Shown here: positions 12,371-25,531 of the stretch, in pieces
How positions within the stretch are numbered: position 1 is the first letter of the stretch
Layout: each line of letters opens with the position of its first letter
NCBI GenBank assembly: GCA_036345935.2
Contig: JADWOT020000004.1
Location: forward strand, 10,124,565 to 10,188,564
Length of the DNA stretch: 64,000 bases
Direction: 5' to 3'
Source: Taenia hydatigena
Taxonomy: Eukaryota; Platyhelminthes; Cestoda; Cyclophyllidea; Taeniidae
Made by a program: the position numbers and the translations under genes
The notes under the pieces: model-generated
What the model was told of the DNA's origin: nothing
Seen by the model: only the letters and a program-made list of their open reading frames with translations
Databases searched by the model: none

Positions 12371-12689
12371 GTATCTACGTCCGTTGCCTTTGCCATATCC
12401 GATTCCATTGGATTAATTTTTCCCTGACCACTTTTGCATGGATCTTCCAGCGATTGGACGTATGTTCGCTTCTAAGGATCCCTTGCGATAGAGTTCAGTG
12501 TTGACTTCCCTTCATTTTACGCCTTTTACTCTCTGCGTATCCTTCTCCTACCCCACTCTTCAATGCAAAGCACTGTCATCTTTGATTGGTTCACTGCTTC
12601 AGCACACATTGTCTTCCTTTCCCTTATCCTCTCGACTCTGTTCCTGGCAACAACCCCTCATTCGCCTGTTCGAAATTGTTCGAATTCGT

Positions 12690-13365
12690 CTCTATGCGCC
12701 TGCTTCCATGTTATATACCGAGAGTCATCACCTGCAATCGTTTACACAGAGAACTTCGTGTCCTTTGGGTGAGACTCAAATCGCATCCATGGGATTTGAA
12801 GTTCCGATTAATTACGTAAAATTCGCTGAATAAACTAGGTCTTTCATTATCTTACGCAGCAACTTATTCAAACCATTACAGCATATTATGTGTGCTTCTT
12901 ATTTACTCAATCCCATTGGCAACTTACATTCCCTCACTAACTTTAGCCATATCCACGTAAAATGATGCAGTGAGAAGTGTCTTATCGGTAGAGGAGTGGC
13001 TTCGATGTGTCATGTGAGTAGAGGTTGGTGTAGCATCCAACGCTGAAGCGGTGGGTGGTAGTAGTTGATGTGAAGAAAGTTGGCCTGAGGAGGCAAAAGT
13101 GTCGGATTGCAGGGCAGACCGAGTTCGTCGGAGATCAGACACCATGATTGATGCAAAGTGGCCCAGCCCCAAGTCGACAACCCGGTGTGATTGTGCAAGC
13201 ACGCTTTAACTTCTACTGTTCCCAGATGTGTAAATGCGCCTGCCTCCATTTTACGAACCAAGAGTCATCACCTGCAATTTTTTACACAGAGCACTTCGTG
13301 TCCTGTGGGTGAGACTCAAATCGTATCCATGGGATTTGAAATTCCCATTACGTAGCCCAGCTCCA
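12690..13365 (+). repeat. Direct repeat pair of about 110 bp plus dispersed-repeat core
   Basis: Positions 12695-12810 and 13235-13350 share GAGTCATCACCTGCAAT, TTTACACAGAG, CTTCGTGTCCT and CATGGGATTTGAA in order. Between them, near 13096-13115, lies the core that also occurs at about 1118-1137. Open frames over the pair are repeat-derived. Confidence 0.7.
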
Positions 13366-13819
13366 AGCCGAAGACCCAGTGTGATTGTACACGTTTTGAT
13401 TTTGTGTACATGGACTGCGTCTCCCTCCCAACATCTGCGTATGCCTCAGTGCATTCAGCTATTCTTCTGCATGCTCTAACGCACTCATTCATCCATCCAC
13501 CCAACCACCTACACGTACCAGTCACTTCCTCTTGTCACAGGGCCATCATCACTGTCTTTTCACATCGCCTTTCCTCTTCGCATTCCATAACCCATAACCA
13601 CGTCAGCCGCTGAGACTACAGTCCCTGCTCAATCACACGCCACCCTCTTCCACTCCCAACACTTCACCCTCCTGCTCTCCCACAAAACATTCCGCATCGC
13701 AAACCAACCTGCACTGCCACACTCCGCCATGCAGTAGGAAAGTACACTCCATCATTACATCCTCTCTCCACTCGTCTCACAAGACTCTTTCTTTATTCCT
13801 CCTTTCAACCATCCGAATC

Positions 13820-14180
13820 GGCCTATTCGATATGTGAAGGTGAAGGTGGAGACGGAGGTGGTGGTGGTGGTTCACGATGCACGAGCAGTTCACGTCCTCC
13901 GTCAGGTGGCCACCACGAGTGTAAACTGAAGCCCTCACCTGTGTCGAGGGCTGTGTACACATTGTCCGCAATAGGCGGCAGACAGCAATGCGCTGTCGGC
14001 CTGATAAGGTGGCGACCACGTGGAGAAAGGAATGGTTGGAGTAAATCCACCTCCTCCATGTGATACTGCACTGCCGCAACTGCGTCTCGATACGTGTCTG
14101 ACGAGGGTCGTGGAAAGAGCATTTTGCACAGATTCTTGTCTATCCACTTCCACCCACTGATGTAGCGATTGAGTGCCTCA
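13820..14180 (-). pseudogene. Inverted partial copy of the galactosyltransferase 3' region
   Basis: On the minus strand this matches 4945-5190 of the GT31 locus and also the sequence after 5727. Shared features are GCATTGGAGGTGGATAC, the frame NRYISGWKWIDKN (NRYISGWKWLDKY at 4.99-5.03 kb), and PIADNVYTALDTGE against PIAHKVYTALNTGE, then the same donor-like GTGAG. It lacks the anchor, the KS..NFE block and the DDD motif, so it is a fragment. A TTAG acceptor-like site precedes REALNRYISGWKW in both copies. This hints that the piece is a separate exon, not part of the GT31 core. It is followed by GTGGTG/CAC repeats (13855-13870). Confidence 0.6.
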
Positions 14181-14979
14181 CGCTAACGACGACTTCGCTG
14201 TATCCACCTCCAATGCGGGATTGCCTTGCACACGTTCATGAAGTCGGGAACATTCAGAAAGTGGCATATTTGTGGTGCCAATTGGGGTAGCAGTTGTGTG
14301 ATTTTGCGATGTGCAGCATCTTCCTCGGCCTAAATGTCAACGAAAGTGCATCTTGGTTAGTGGCAAGAGAAAATTGCAGGTGAGGGGTATTGAAATGAAG
14401 TGAGGATACGTGGAGATGGTGAGGAATGAATGTCGGTAAGTGGCGGGAGTAGAGATAACCGAAACGCAGCATTGTCGGGAAGGTCGGAAGCGTAGAATGA
14501 CTGCGTGACGCCGACGTCGAGGTTGGTATAGTTCCCGTTAGGGGGAAGAATGGATGTAGGGAGGGAGAGAACGAGGGCGATGGCAGTCATTTGGCATCCT
14601 CCTACTGCAAGTTTCCTATTTCATGCCCTTGTGGCCCTTCTCGGGTCTACAGCTTGCCCTAGTTTTAGATGAATCAACAAACTGCAGACAATTTTTCATC
14701 CATTATTCTGTACAAATGCATCTCCTTTACTTATGTACTTTGTGTTCTCTAACACGTGTTTCGTGCAGCTTCCAGTCCTCGAAAGAGTCTAATGAGTTAT
14801 GTCATCAATGTTTAGTGACAACAAATGCATGTGATTGTGCCCTCAACTTTATCTAGGTGTCGAAGTGTACGATTTACACGCAATCACATAATGCGCGAAT
14901 TCAGCAAAGGTAACTGTAGAACTTTGTGACTTTTATCCGAGGATAAAAGTAGGCATACCACTTGAGCAGAACAACTGTA

Positions 14980-15100
14980 TTCATCACGTAGAAATAATTT
15001 GTGCTTGTAGCGTGGCCTAGAGGTTAGGCCACCCGACGAAGGTACGGTGGTCGTCCAAGTGACCATAGACGAGACTGAGAGCTCAACAATCAACAAACAT
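14980..15100 (-). repeat. Short dispersed repeat, possibly SINE-like
   Basis: The stretch containing gcgtggcctagaggttaggc is weakly similar to 29385-29475 and its mirror at 43660-43765: on the minus strand ctatggtcacttggacgacc resembles ctacggtgacttgggtgacc, followed by a ggcc/ggacc block. TGGCCTAGAGG resembles a Pol III A box, but I find no convincing B box. The SINE idea is tentative. Confidence 0.3.
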
Positions 15101-15109
15101 GCGAATTTT

Positions 15110-18100
15110 TGTGCTGAATATTTCCATTGATATGCCAAACAGTAGTAGCATGGTGTTTAGCTTAGCTATGGACAACTAGCCGAGTCCTCAATTTTCCGAA
15201 GAAAACATACCAGTACTTCATGCTAACAGTGCACAGATGTAGTACTTATCTTCTTCAAATGTGTTTTGTAGGCCAGAGGTGAAGGAACAATTGGAACCTG
15301 ATCGCCAAGCAGTGTGGTCCCTCTCTGGGGCGCGACACATCCTCGTCTTGAACTCTTCTACAGTATCTTTCTCTACTCTCTCTCTTACTATTAGTAGAGA
15401 TGTCAAAGCGTGCTTAGCCTTCTAATGGTAAGGGTGGAAAAAGGGAAGAGAAGGAACCTTCCACACAGATCCTCCGCTTATGCCTAATACGATAAGCTCC
15501 ATTATTCTGAGACGCCTTAATCGACCTAGACGAAACGGCTTATCGATAGCGCATTATCAGTTTGTTGTAGAATTGCTTGTGTCTAAACAAGGAGGTTTAA
15601 TATGTGTTCGTGTCTTTTGCTTACGACGTACGTCTAAGGAAACGTAAGCATTACACTATTATATCACTAAGAAATGTGGAATGTGATAAACAAAGAGCAA
15701 CCTAGAGAACGACTCACCGAGACCTTGTTTGTGGGGCGAAAGTCATTAAAATTGTGACCTTGTGTTTAGAGTGTCCAACAAATGCCTTGCAAAACTGCAT
15801 TCGCTTAGTCTTATTGGTTAAAAAAGAGTAGTTATGTTTTAACTGTGATAACTAGGGTTAATTAGAATTCTTGCAACAACTATTTGTTTTTATCGTGCCT
15901 AATACCCTTCCTATGTATCTGGCGGTATGTATGAAGAGATGACGTGGGTGTGTTCGTCGCTGTGCGTGGTTCGTGGTTCGCGCTAACGAGTCCAGGTATG
16001 TGAGTATTCATACTTGAAATTTTTGACTTGTTTTATGCGTATACATATGTAACCCTCTATTATTGGCATGAAAGTGTGGCTAGCGAATTTCGAGGCTTGC
16101 AGAAATCGTGGTTCGTGTGATGCTTGTAATGAAATGCTCAGATTCTATTAACTCGCTTAATTAAATGCCTAAGCTCACTTTACATTAGGGTGATGTCTGC
16201 TGATTTGGGCTGTTGCAAGTCATTTGCAAGTCATGATGAAAGGTGAGGAGTCTGAAATTACTATTATTGGTTGCCACTACTTCATTTGTGGGCAATGAAT
16301 CGCGTGTTAAATCGATGGACTTGCCGCTTGAGAGCATTCGAACTAATTGAGACGAATTAGAGGTAACCGTCTTGGTTATGTGGCATTCATTGAAGAAACA
16401 ACAAAATTGATTCGAGGAAACTGTAAGCGGATAATGCAGTGATTGTGTGGTACAAATCTCTACCCCAGGTTTTCGTCTCTAGCACAGCTGAACTGAAATT
16501 GTTGGTTGCAGCCATTCTAGTAGTTCATTGTGGGAGTTCACTTGTAATATGGCCTTTACATGGCTTCCTTTCCTTTGCTCTAGTCGATAAAGAGGTTGCT
16601 GACTGCAAGGACAAGTGCAAATGAAAAATTGCATGCTGACCACCGTGAATGGATAAAGAATTATGATTGTTCGGAAGGTGGCAAGACGGTTTGGGTGTAA
16701 CGCATCCATCGTTCCACTGAGAGATGGCATAACACTAGGAATCGTCTAAGCGCAGACGTGAGAGGAGATGCAAAATAGCTTGGACTCGAAAATGCTAGAA
16801 TCGTAAATCGATGGTTTATTTATAGTTCGTGATATTATTTAGGCCTTTCTGTGCGGGAATTTGCTACCTTTCCAAGTAAATTACACGCATTTAGCAGCAG
16901 GTGGTGGGCTGGAATGATTTCAGCATATGGATTTGATTTATTCGCTGCCAAAAAATGCTACTACACGCCATTTTCCAGTTGCAAAGGATATGATCAATGC
17001 CCCTCCTTCGCTGTACAGTCGTTGGTGCGCCAAAAGACTTGGCACTCTTTCATCATAAAGCATGCTGCCCAATTTGGTAATGTGTGATTAATTTAGCACT
17101 CCTTGGATGAGGCGGAGAAATGCAGTGAAGGCGAAGGCTCGCGGTGTTGCGTCCTTGGTGGGACTGCAGGTGTCACGAGATGGATTCTTTCCTCGCCTCT
17201 TTTCTCGGCCGTGAGTGCAGCTGAGGTCTTGGTGATCCTGTCGCCTTGTAGGAGGTACAGTAAGTGTTCACTATCTTCTTACCAACGTTGCATGTATTTG
17301 ATGCGCTGATTAATGCAGGGTGGCCTAATGTCGTCTGTTTAACGCGTTTTCCTTATTTGTTTGCTATAATTGGCTGAAGTGAAGTGCCATAAGCATATTG
17401 GGTGGGGTTTGAGAAGTGAAACACGTAGGAGCGTTCTTGGTGGATAATTGCATTTATTTTATGCAAACGAGCTTTTGATGAAAAAACAATGGAGCATCTA
17501 AGCTGCTGTGAACCCTTAGAAAAGAGGATGGGTGAAGTCATTTTTTTGAGGGTTCATCCTTTTTCTTACCGTATTCTATGAATCGGTCATTTGGTGGCCC
17601 CCTTAGCTAGATGTTGCTTGCATCAGACACGAGCTAGCCGATGAACACGCAGGGCCGTGGTGTCCTTTTTACAACTTCGTGGCCTATTTTTCGTCTGTGG
17701 AGCGCCATCACAGTGGTCTCCGTTGTGATTTTTTCATTCCCTTCCATGCATCTTCATTGGATTTTAGTGGCGTTGTCATTGGCATTCAGTGTTTTCTAAT
17801 TGTTAATGATTAATAAGGCACTAGTGCCCATCACAATTCAGTTGTTAGGTTGAGTTGGCACAACTGATTGTATGTGTAGTGCGGCCCAAGTTGGTACTCT
17901 GCAGCGAAGATGGCTACAAGACGCAAGAATTGCACGTGAGAAAACATTGCGTTCATGTGATGGTAGTCCAGATCCATCCCAGTCATCGTGGTATCTCAGT
18001 GGGGAGGTAGAACTTGTCCTTGTAAATTCACAGAGGCGAATCGGTGGTGGATGTACTAACGTGGCCGATCAGAAGTGTTTTTGACGTCAATTCTCTCACA

Positions 18101-19830
18101 GGCTCTGTTTCAAAGGAATGAAGTGAAAAACTTGCATCTGATTCGCAGATGTTGGGCTAATCTTTGTCATGAGTTCAACAAGGCGTTTCATTGCAGTGCT
18201 TTGACATTATAATTATTCATTTTTGAGTTAACGGTTACTCTTCAATGCCTGATTGTGAGTTTTTCCATCTATCCCGCTGTCATTTTCACTAACCGCCTTT
18301 ATACCTCGTTAATCAGCAACAAGGAGTGCGATGCGACAAAGGTGGTGACCGACACATGACGATTGAAGCGACACGTCTTAACATCTTTGAGCTTTTCTAC
18401 TGCAATATTATCACCAAGACCGTCAACTTGGAATAGCCGCCAACGGTCTCCTCTACATGCCAATCACCTGCTGCTGCAGTGCTGCACTTGGCGCTGGCGC
18501 GGGTGACGTCTCCTGTGTGGAGGCGCAGAAGCACCATATCATTGACCTCGCCTTTCCCATTGTGCGTCTCATTTGCCAAATTCCTCATTCCACTGATAGC
18601 CCTTGCCCGCCAAATGTACTTCTTTGTACTCCTTTTGTATTAGGTGGTAGCGTACATCCATGACAGCGTTGATGAGTGGCAGGCAGATGGTGCCACCGGC
18701 TTGCTGATTACTGTTGTCGCTTCTGAAATCGAGGACACTAATGCTGATGGTTGTGGTGCCACCGCTGTTGCCTTTGTGCCTTCCATTGAGGCTATGAATT
18801 TTGGTGACGTGGCAGTTCGTCGGTGTGATATGGAGCGTGCAGATACTGTAGATGGTGGAGACGAGCGATTTCATGAGATGGCGGCATATGGAGCACAAGT
18901 GGTTTATTTGCTCGTTGTTATCTTGCGGAAAAGATGGAGAAGGGATTTCACGACGTCGACTTTGTTCGAACTGCAAGTTCTCTTCCCTTTCCTATTATAA
19001 ACTCTGACGGAACTAAACTGAACATTTATTTGGCTAATCAATGGTCACTGGAATTTAGCTGAGATATTTGGCTTTTTTCCTATTCTTTAAACTAGCCGAA
19101 AAATTACGAAGACTTATTAGTCGACTGTCATTTATTTGTAAAATCCAAATCTCCTTTGCTAATGCTATGTGTGCCAGATTTCATTATAATGCTTGCAAGA
19201 CTACCGCCTGCATTACATGCTCCTTTAGAAAGATTATTCTTATTTGTTAAGATTGTAAAATACTAGGACTGCTGCCTGATGGTTGAATACGGCCGGTTGT
19301 GGTCTGCGACGAACCTGTGCTTAGACCACCCAATAAAGTGATTCAAATTGCATGTACTTCCCAGTTCTTGAGTGAGCGCTTTGAGTGACATTTGGTGTGG
19401 TTTTGCGTTGTGATGACTACAAACTGAATGGTGTTTGTCCACAGTACGCGAAATGTACTTCGTCGTTGTCAAGTATCTGACGGGTTCGACTAGTTAAGGT
19501 TTCCGTCTAACTTCCGAGTGATATTCGCTAAAGGAAGGACAAAAAAGAAGGCCGTGAGAACTTGCCACCAAAGTTGAGCTTCTTTTTTATGCATTTATAA
19601 GTAGATCAAACTTGAATAAGAACTCCTCAGCTTGTGGCTAACCGTGGTTCAAATGAGAAGATCTCGAGTCAGACTGTAACAAAGTGCAAGCATTCGGTAT
19701 GTGAGCACCTCTTGGTGGTGGGGCGTTTGCCTGTGTTGTCGCGGCACCTACCAAGGCGTCTCTCCCTCTTTCAAAAAGCCTTTTACGATTTTTCATTAGT
19801 AATTGGAGATCTGCTGTGACAGTCGCGTGC
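15110..19830. other. Gene-poor stretch
   Basis: I see no supported gene. The longest frames are a 118-codon frame on the plus strand (18644-19000) and an overlapping 135-codon frame on the minus strand (18569-18976). Neither shows a domain or good splice sites. A CT run lies at 15371-15384. Confidence 0.4.
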
Positions 19831-19839
19831 TGCGTTTGT

Positions 19840-20480
19840 TATGAGGAGCTCTTGAGAGAGACTGACGAGGTGATATCATTCTGAATGCGTTCGCATTGCC
19901 CTATGAATTCCCTTTTCTGTGCTGAACTGTAAAGATGTATTGTTACAGTTCCTCGTACCATCGTACAACCTAGCGTTTCATCTTCGCTGTTTCTAAGCAA
20001 GTCAGCGCTCACTACGAGCTGTCTCGCCATCTGGTAGTGTTGGAATTGTCTAACCATTGTAGGGTGGCGAACAGTTCACGGTCCCTTGCACTTTTCTGTC
20101 TCATTTGTTGTCGAGTCTGATACTGGCGTAGACGATGGCGTGTTCTCTTTATTTTTTGTCCCCTTGGGAAAGTGCATCGATTATGGCTGCACCACTAGCA
20201 TCTGCGTCCAGTGCGAAGGGTAGTGCGCCGGCCTCCAACTTTGGTAAGGTTTGGATCGGTGCTGAGCGCTTTTATTCTAGTTCATCTGACGCTTTATGAT
20301 GCTCAGTCTCCCACTTAAATTTCACTTTGCCAGCTCTCTGATCGCTTTATGCAGGAGCTAGCTATCTTAGCCACTAAGAAAACGCCTGCAGTAGTTCGCC
20401 AAGTCAGTGAAACTGCGAAACTCTGTCTGGTTAGTTGGAGTTGATTAAGCGTTCACTTGCTTTGTACAGTCTTTAGGGAC
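19840..20480 (-). mobile_element. Ty3/gypsy retrotransposon remnant (RT end and RNase H)
   Basis: Translated on the minus strand with frame changes and stops, the order is that of Ty3/gypsy pol. First comes DLANYCRRFLSG (about 20420-20380, the family's LxxYYRRFI block). Next are a KFKW..KASDEL..SAPI block and ALDADASGAAIIDALSQ (about 20220-20165), matching the TDAS..GIGAVLSQ element of the RNase H start. Then come YASIRLDNK and VRQFQHYQMARQLVVSADL (about 20060-19980), matching the RNase H K-F-RHY-GR-F-V-TDH region. Several in-frame stops make it inactive. No integrase or LTR was identified. Confidence 0.7.
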
Positions 20481-20489
20481 TGCCTTCTG

Positions 20490-22860
20490 GTCTGACGAAG
20501 AATCCACGCACCATGAAGATTGCGCAGCGCTGAAGAAAGCGTCAATTCTTTGGATTCAAGTACTCGACTCGTCTCAAGGTGGCCGAATCGAACGAAGCTC
20601 GAGACCGATGAGGTGGTCCTCTGCTCCTACTCTCTGCGTCAAATTTTGTCAAGGTGAAATGATCTTGGGAGAGACTGCACATTCCCGGAGAAGCAGTTCA
20701 AGTCTCTCTCTCTCTCCCCCCCTTTCTTCATCTTTCTTTTTTCTGTTCCCTTGACCTCAGCATAACTCCCCATCTTCGTCTATTCTCTGCACATTAGGAG
20801 TTCACACTTGGCCCGTGCTCGGCACAGATCATGGCAGTTAAAGCGTTAAAGAGTAGGCAAGTTTATGGACTTCTTTTCATTCTGTTCCCCTCCCTCATTT
20901 ACACTTTTTGTTTATTGATTAAGTGTTGCCGCCTTTGTGGGGTTTGTGTCTTGTGTTCTCTATAAAAACAACATTGTTGACTGCCTATAGTAACGCAACC
21001 AACTTGTTTTTACTTCTTTTTGGATGTGCGCTCAGAATATTCAAGTTCTGAGCATTGTGGTTGTGAACATTGACAGGAGTAATCTATCAGCTTTATTTTT
21101 TGCCAAAAGTAACCTTCAAATGCATTTCGACCCTTTTTTTCATGTGGCTGATTAGGGTTGGGACAGACGAGCTCGTTTGGAGTGAGATCTGCAGTGCGCT
21201 CAAGGTCTTCCCGGGAACTATCATTCGCGGCCCTGTCACGCACACTGAGCACGTGAAGCGCAAGACCGTCACTGCATACACATAGTCTGTCTATGCCTTA
21301 AGTTTGAGGACCATACTTCCCACCAAGGGGGCGTTGTAACCAGTGGGTGGATGGAGAGAGAGAGAGAGATTGTGGCGGATGTGTGAACGCCTTAACAGCC
21401 ACTTTCAACATCACGTCGTACATTGCCTCCATCTTTGCTCGTCCCACTGATGAGAGCAACAAGGCGGTGTGAGGAGGCACTGTAGGGTAGTTGAGGGAGA
21501 TTTTGTGCTAATCGGCAAACCAGTGCTTGACCGTGTGTGCTGCAGATGTGCGATTAATTGAGCTGGAGATGGGAACCCATCAGCTTGCTTCTGGCGTTTC
21601 AATATTCTCCCCTTCTGCCTCCTCTCTCCCTCTTTCTCCAAGTCGCATCAGTGGATATCTTTATTGCGCTCAAGTCATCGCCCTTGTGCGTCAAATCGGC
21701 GTGCCAACATTTACAGCGATCTTAGGGAGAAGTAGTAGTGGGCAGGGGAACGGACGATTGATTGCGTGAGTGGGTGGGTGGGTAATCGGCCGTGCGGACG
21801 GACAGTTGTCGACAGGTGGAGAGGATAGCGCGTATGAGGTCAGAGGTGACAAGTATAACGCTGCTTTTGCACTCAGACATTGAGTTCTTCGTTGTCGACC
21901 TCCCCAGGCAAAAGAACACTGCAGGTTGGATGTTGTGGGAAGCAGCTCTTTTCCAGCCAGCTGGCTAAATAGTTGGCAAACGCCTTCAAGTCGGAGTTTA
22001 TTCGTGCCATCCAAAACAAGTTCTCATCAGCTTACCTTCCCAAATGACAGACAGTTAGAAATGGTTAACAAACGGTCTACCCCATTTACTGGGAAAGAGT
22101 GAGGGAGCAATTGTGATGGTGGGGTTGGGGCACATGCTACTTGGCACATTTGAGTAGTACAGACCAGCATTAATGGAATTGGGGAAGCGAAGGACGAGTA
22201 GTGATTGCAGTTACAGAACGCAAAGATTCTCAATCATCAAACAAGGGGTCTGCTTCGTGCTATCTGGGCCTTTATTTCCTTTAGTAGTCGTACCCTTCGC
22301 ATTGGGCCTCGCTGCCACATCATACCTCAGCAGCGCCGTCTTCTCTCATTCACTCACAAAAACTCAAACTACCACCCCTTCACTACACCTCCACCGCCAC
22401 ATTTCAGGTACTCCACTCCAAACCATTATTCCCGAATGGCTAAATACACCCACACAAAGACAGTGAACACCACATGCATGCCAATAACAGCTCATCGAAA
22501 TGAATTTATTGCAAAACTCGAAAGGCAGAGAAGCAATTCACAAGAAGAGGAATATCAAAATGCACCAACGTTTTGACAGGCAGAACCTCGTCCACTCCGT
22601 TAAAGAAAATGCCTAGCTGAAGGGCTTGAACACCAACACACAAATGCCGCAATAAGGTGAGCAGCAGTAGTGAATGCACACAGGCTTCATATCGTTTCTC
22701 ATGGCAGATGCGAAGGAATAGATGCACTTGATTTGCACCACCTCAACGGTGCCTCACATACAAAACTGCGTTCACGCCACAAACTTGATGACATCTAAAG
22801 TAGCCACGTGACACCTGCAACCGCGACCACACACTTCGGGATAGCAAGGACTCCAACATC
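20490..22860. other. Stretch without a supported gene
   Basis: Simple CT and GA runs occur at 20704-20720 and 21354-21370. A frame at 22173-22463 on the plus strand has a hydrophobic stretch but no recognisable family. The rest shows nothing I can name. Confidence 0.4.
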
Positions 22861-23393
22861 GGCTGCCTCAAAAAGGTAAAAGAGATTTAAGGTCAGGAAA
22901 AACGACCTGGAGGCCGAAAAGCATAACGTCAGCGTGGAAACAAACCAAAAATTTGTGATACCAAAGGAAACAAACATGCGGAAAAAAAACAAAAGGCCAG
23001 CAGCCATAAGGAAATAGACAAGTAAAATTACAAATAAAGGGTACTAAAACAGGAAAATAAAAAGTCAAAGGGTAAGAAAAACCAAGAAAAATAAACTTGG
23101 CAAGAAATGCAAATCAAAAAAGATACAAACAAAATAGAGAAAGGAAACACAAAATAACAGCAAATGCCGAGATTAAAATGAAAAAAGAGGACATCAAAAA
23201 AAATACTAAAAATTAGAGCAAGGATTGGTCGGTGTGAAGACCTCTTCATTCTTGATTCAAAACAAGGCTAGAAAAGAACGGCACGAAAGACGACGTTCAA
23301 AGCCTCCGATAGACACGAAGTGGTTTGCACTGCCACTGGTGCAGGCAGAGGCATGTGTTGGAGGGTGTGAAGGTGGATCCTTTCTTATTGCAG

Positions 23394-23670
23394 AGAAGCC
23401 GTGCCTTCCAATGTCAACGCGATCGGTCGTGAGATTATTGTTGAAGGCCTTCCACGTCAAGCTCGACTCAACGACGTTCGAAGCCTCTTCGGCAAATTCG
23501 GTGAAGTCACCGAGACGAGTGTGGACGAAGGAATGCACAGAGCCGTGGTCACATTCTCCACAGCCAATGCGGCTCAATTGGCAGTGGCGACTCCTCCTCG
23601 TCAGCTGAAGGGTGCACGGCTGTGTGTCAGCCTGCCTGAAAGTCACAAACGCAAATGCGCTCACACTTGA
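23394..23670 (+). CDS. RRM-like RNA-binding exon, left copy
   Basis: The exon follows a TTATTGCAG acceptor (ending at 23393). It gives about 91 residues with an RRM pattern: an RNP2-like IIVEGLP, a helix with DVRSLFGKFGEV, an RNP1-like RAVVTFST, and a last strand at ARLCVSLPES before a basic tail. RNP1 lacks the usual K/R-G-F/Y-aromatic form, so RNA binding may be weak or atypical. The stop is at 23668-23670. Upstream (about 23270-23310) the left copy has a basic ARKERHERRRSKPP reading that the right copy lacks. The two copies differ at three residues (K/E, E/K, K/R). The parent protein is not identified. Confidence 0.55.
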
Positions 23671-25531
23671 CTGCTCACCTTCACCTCTCACTTCTTCCGT
23701 CTCTCTCTCTCATTCTACAGACTGGATGAGGTCCAGTGAAAACCACATCACTGTCTTTGTGTTCTTTCCTACTTCACCCAATCTGGTGCTACTTGCACAC
23801 ATAAAGTGTTGGTTATGCAGCATTTATATTTGGTGTATTTGAGTGCCTTAGTTGTTGCTTTTTGCCAATTCCATCCTTTCTGTTGTACTCTGTGCCGTGT
23901 TTTAATGAGCGTAAAATATCTCCCCTTTGTAATTGCAGAAATGAAGTGGCATCCGTTATGATTGACCTGAATTCTTTTTTGTTATGTGTAAACTCTCTTT
24001 GAATGTTTTGAATACCAATATTTGGAGCTTTTATGCGCCATCAATTACAACCGTCATTATTTAATGGGGCTGGAATGGTTATCAAATAGTCGTTGTTCTC
24101 TTTCAAACAATTGAGGCGCCATCGGCAGCACTAGTGAGCTCTTTTCGTTTTTAAATAATTTGTGACTAAAATCGTTTACATTGCTGCATGAGTAGGATGC
24201 TAAAACTAAAGCTTAGGGCTTTTTAAAATTAGTAAACGAGGATCATTCTCTTTAAGCCTTGTCTTTTATGAACTATAAATACAATAAAATAAAGCACGCT
24301 TTTTTGCTTTAGTAAGTTTTCGCAGCGCTAGCAAAATTATCCGGGCAGGGCCGCAAATGCTCCTATCTAGCTTTTCCCTAAACCCATCTTTGTTTCTCTA
24401 GCTGCAAGCAGTAGAGTGGAAACAATTTTAGCTCCCTCTGACCGCGATTCCCAACAAGTTTTCCTTTGCTAACTCATTTATCTGAGGATGACTTGGGGCG
24501 ATGCAACAGCTTTTCAAATCAACCTGTGCCGTTGTAAGTCGACGATGACAAGTGATGCAAGTAAGGCTTACTCTGGTAAGGATAAGTGCCCCAACACTGT
24601 AATCATAAATTGCTGAACAGGTGGTGCTACTGAAATCATGCACTTCTTTTTATTTTGACAAAGGAAAAGGCACTAATTTTACCGACCTGTAGAGTTTATT
24701 GCGAATGATTAGAAGCCTTGTTAATTTGTCCCTTTCACATAGTAGTAACACGGTGCGTAACTTTCTTATAGAATGTGATTTGCTTGACAGCGTCAATAGA
24801 TGTCAACACTCGAGCAGCACGCATAAACTTGTCCCATAAATCGGATAAACAAATTTTTAAAGTAACTTGCCAAAAAGGTATCACCACACAGACCCTGCCA
24901 GGCGTATTTTAATCTCGGCTCAAAGATGGCATCCTTATATCAAACTCAAAGTTATGTTAGATGCTTCAAGCTGGACATAAAAATGCCGCATCTTTAGGTA
25001 ATTTTACGTTTAACGTCCTCCTAGACTAGTTTAAATGGCAGAATGTATGCATTAATGGAAGTACCTTTGCCTTTTGTACAAGATAAATACCGAGATGCTT
25101 TCACAAAAATCGTGTAAAGGGAGTTTTTAGTGCGGTTAAATTCCAAAAGTGCGTTCCTGTAATCTGCATCAGAATTTTCTTGTAATAATAAAGCGTTTAT
25201 TACCAACCGTGATCACTTATCACTGTGTTTGATTCTTTTCACACTTCCTTTTCTAAATTTAGACTAACTTGCTTTCTCAAAGCAGCAAGAATTGTTCGAG
25301 ATGATGCACATTTGACTTTACTACTGGAAGCCGAATCAAAAATCCCACAAAAGATCCGAACCCAATCTCGTTCTACTTATTCTTGGGTCTACTTCACGTG
25401 GATGTAAAATTTGTCTGCCCTAAGGGATAAAATAAGTGTCACATCAAATTCAGCATCTGACTTAAGAGTCTTACCCATCGTAGAACGCGGTTATACGCCA
25501 AATCATCATAAAAGGGCATTCCATTACCCAT

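Noticed and set aside
15000..15060. tRNA gene
   Set aside because: There is an A-box-like word but no B box and no cloverleaf that I could fold.
18569..19000. Overlapping 118- and 135-codon frames on opposite strands
   Set aside because: No recognisable domain, no repeat copies to compare and no convincing splice sites; likely chance open frames.
22173..22576. Hydrophobic frame (VVVPFALGLAA) as a membrane protein gene
   Set aside because: Two frames are open over the same stretch and neither has a family signature or clear exon boundaries.
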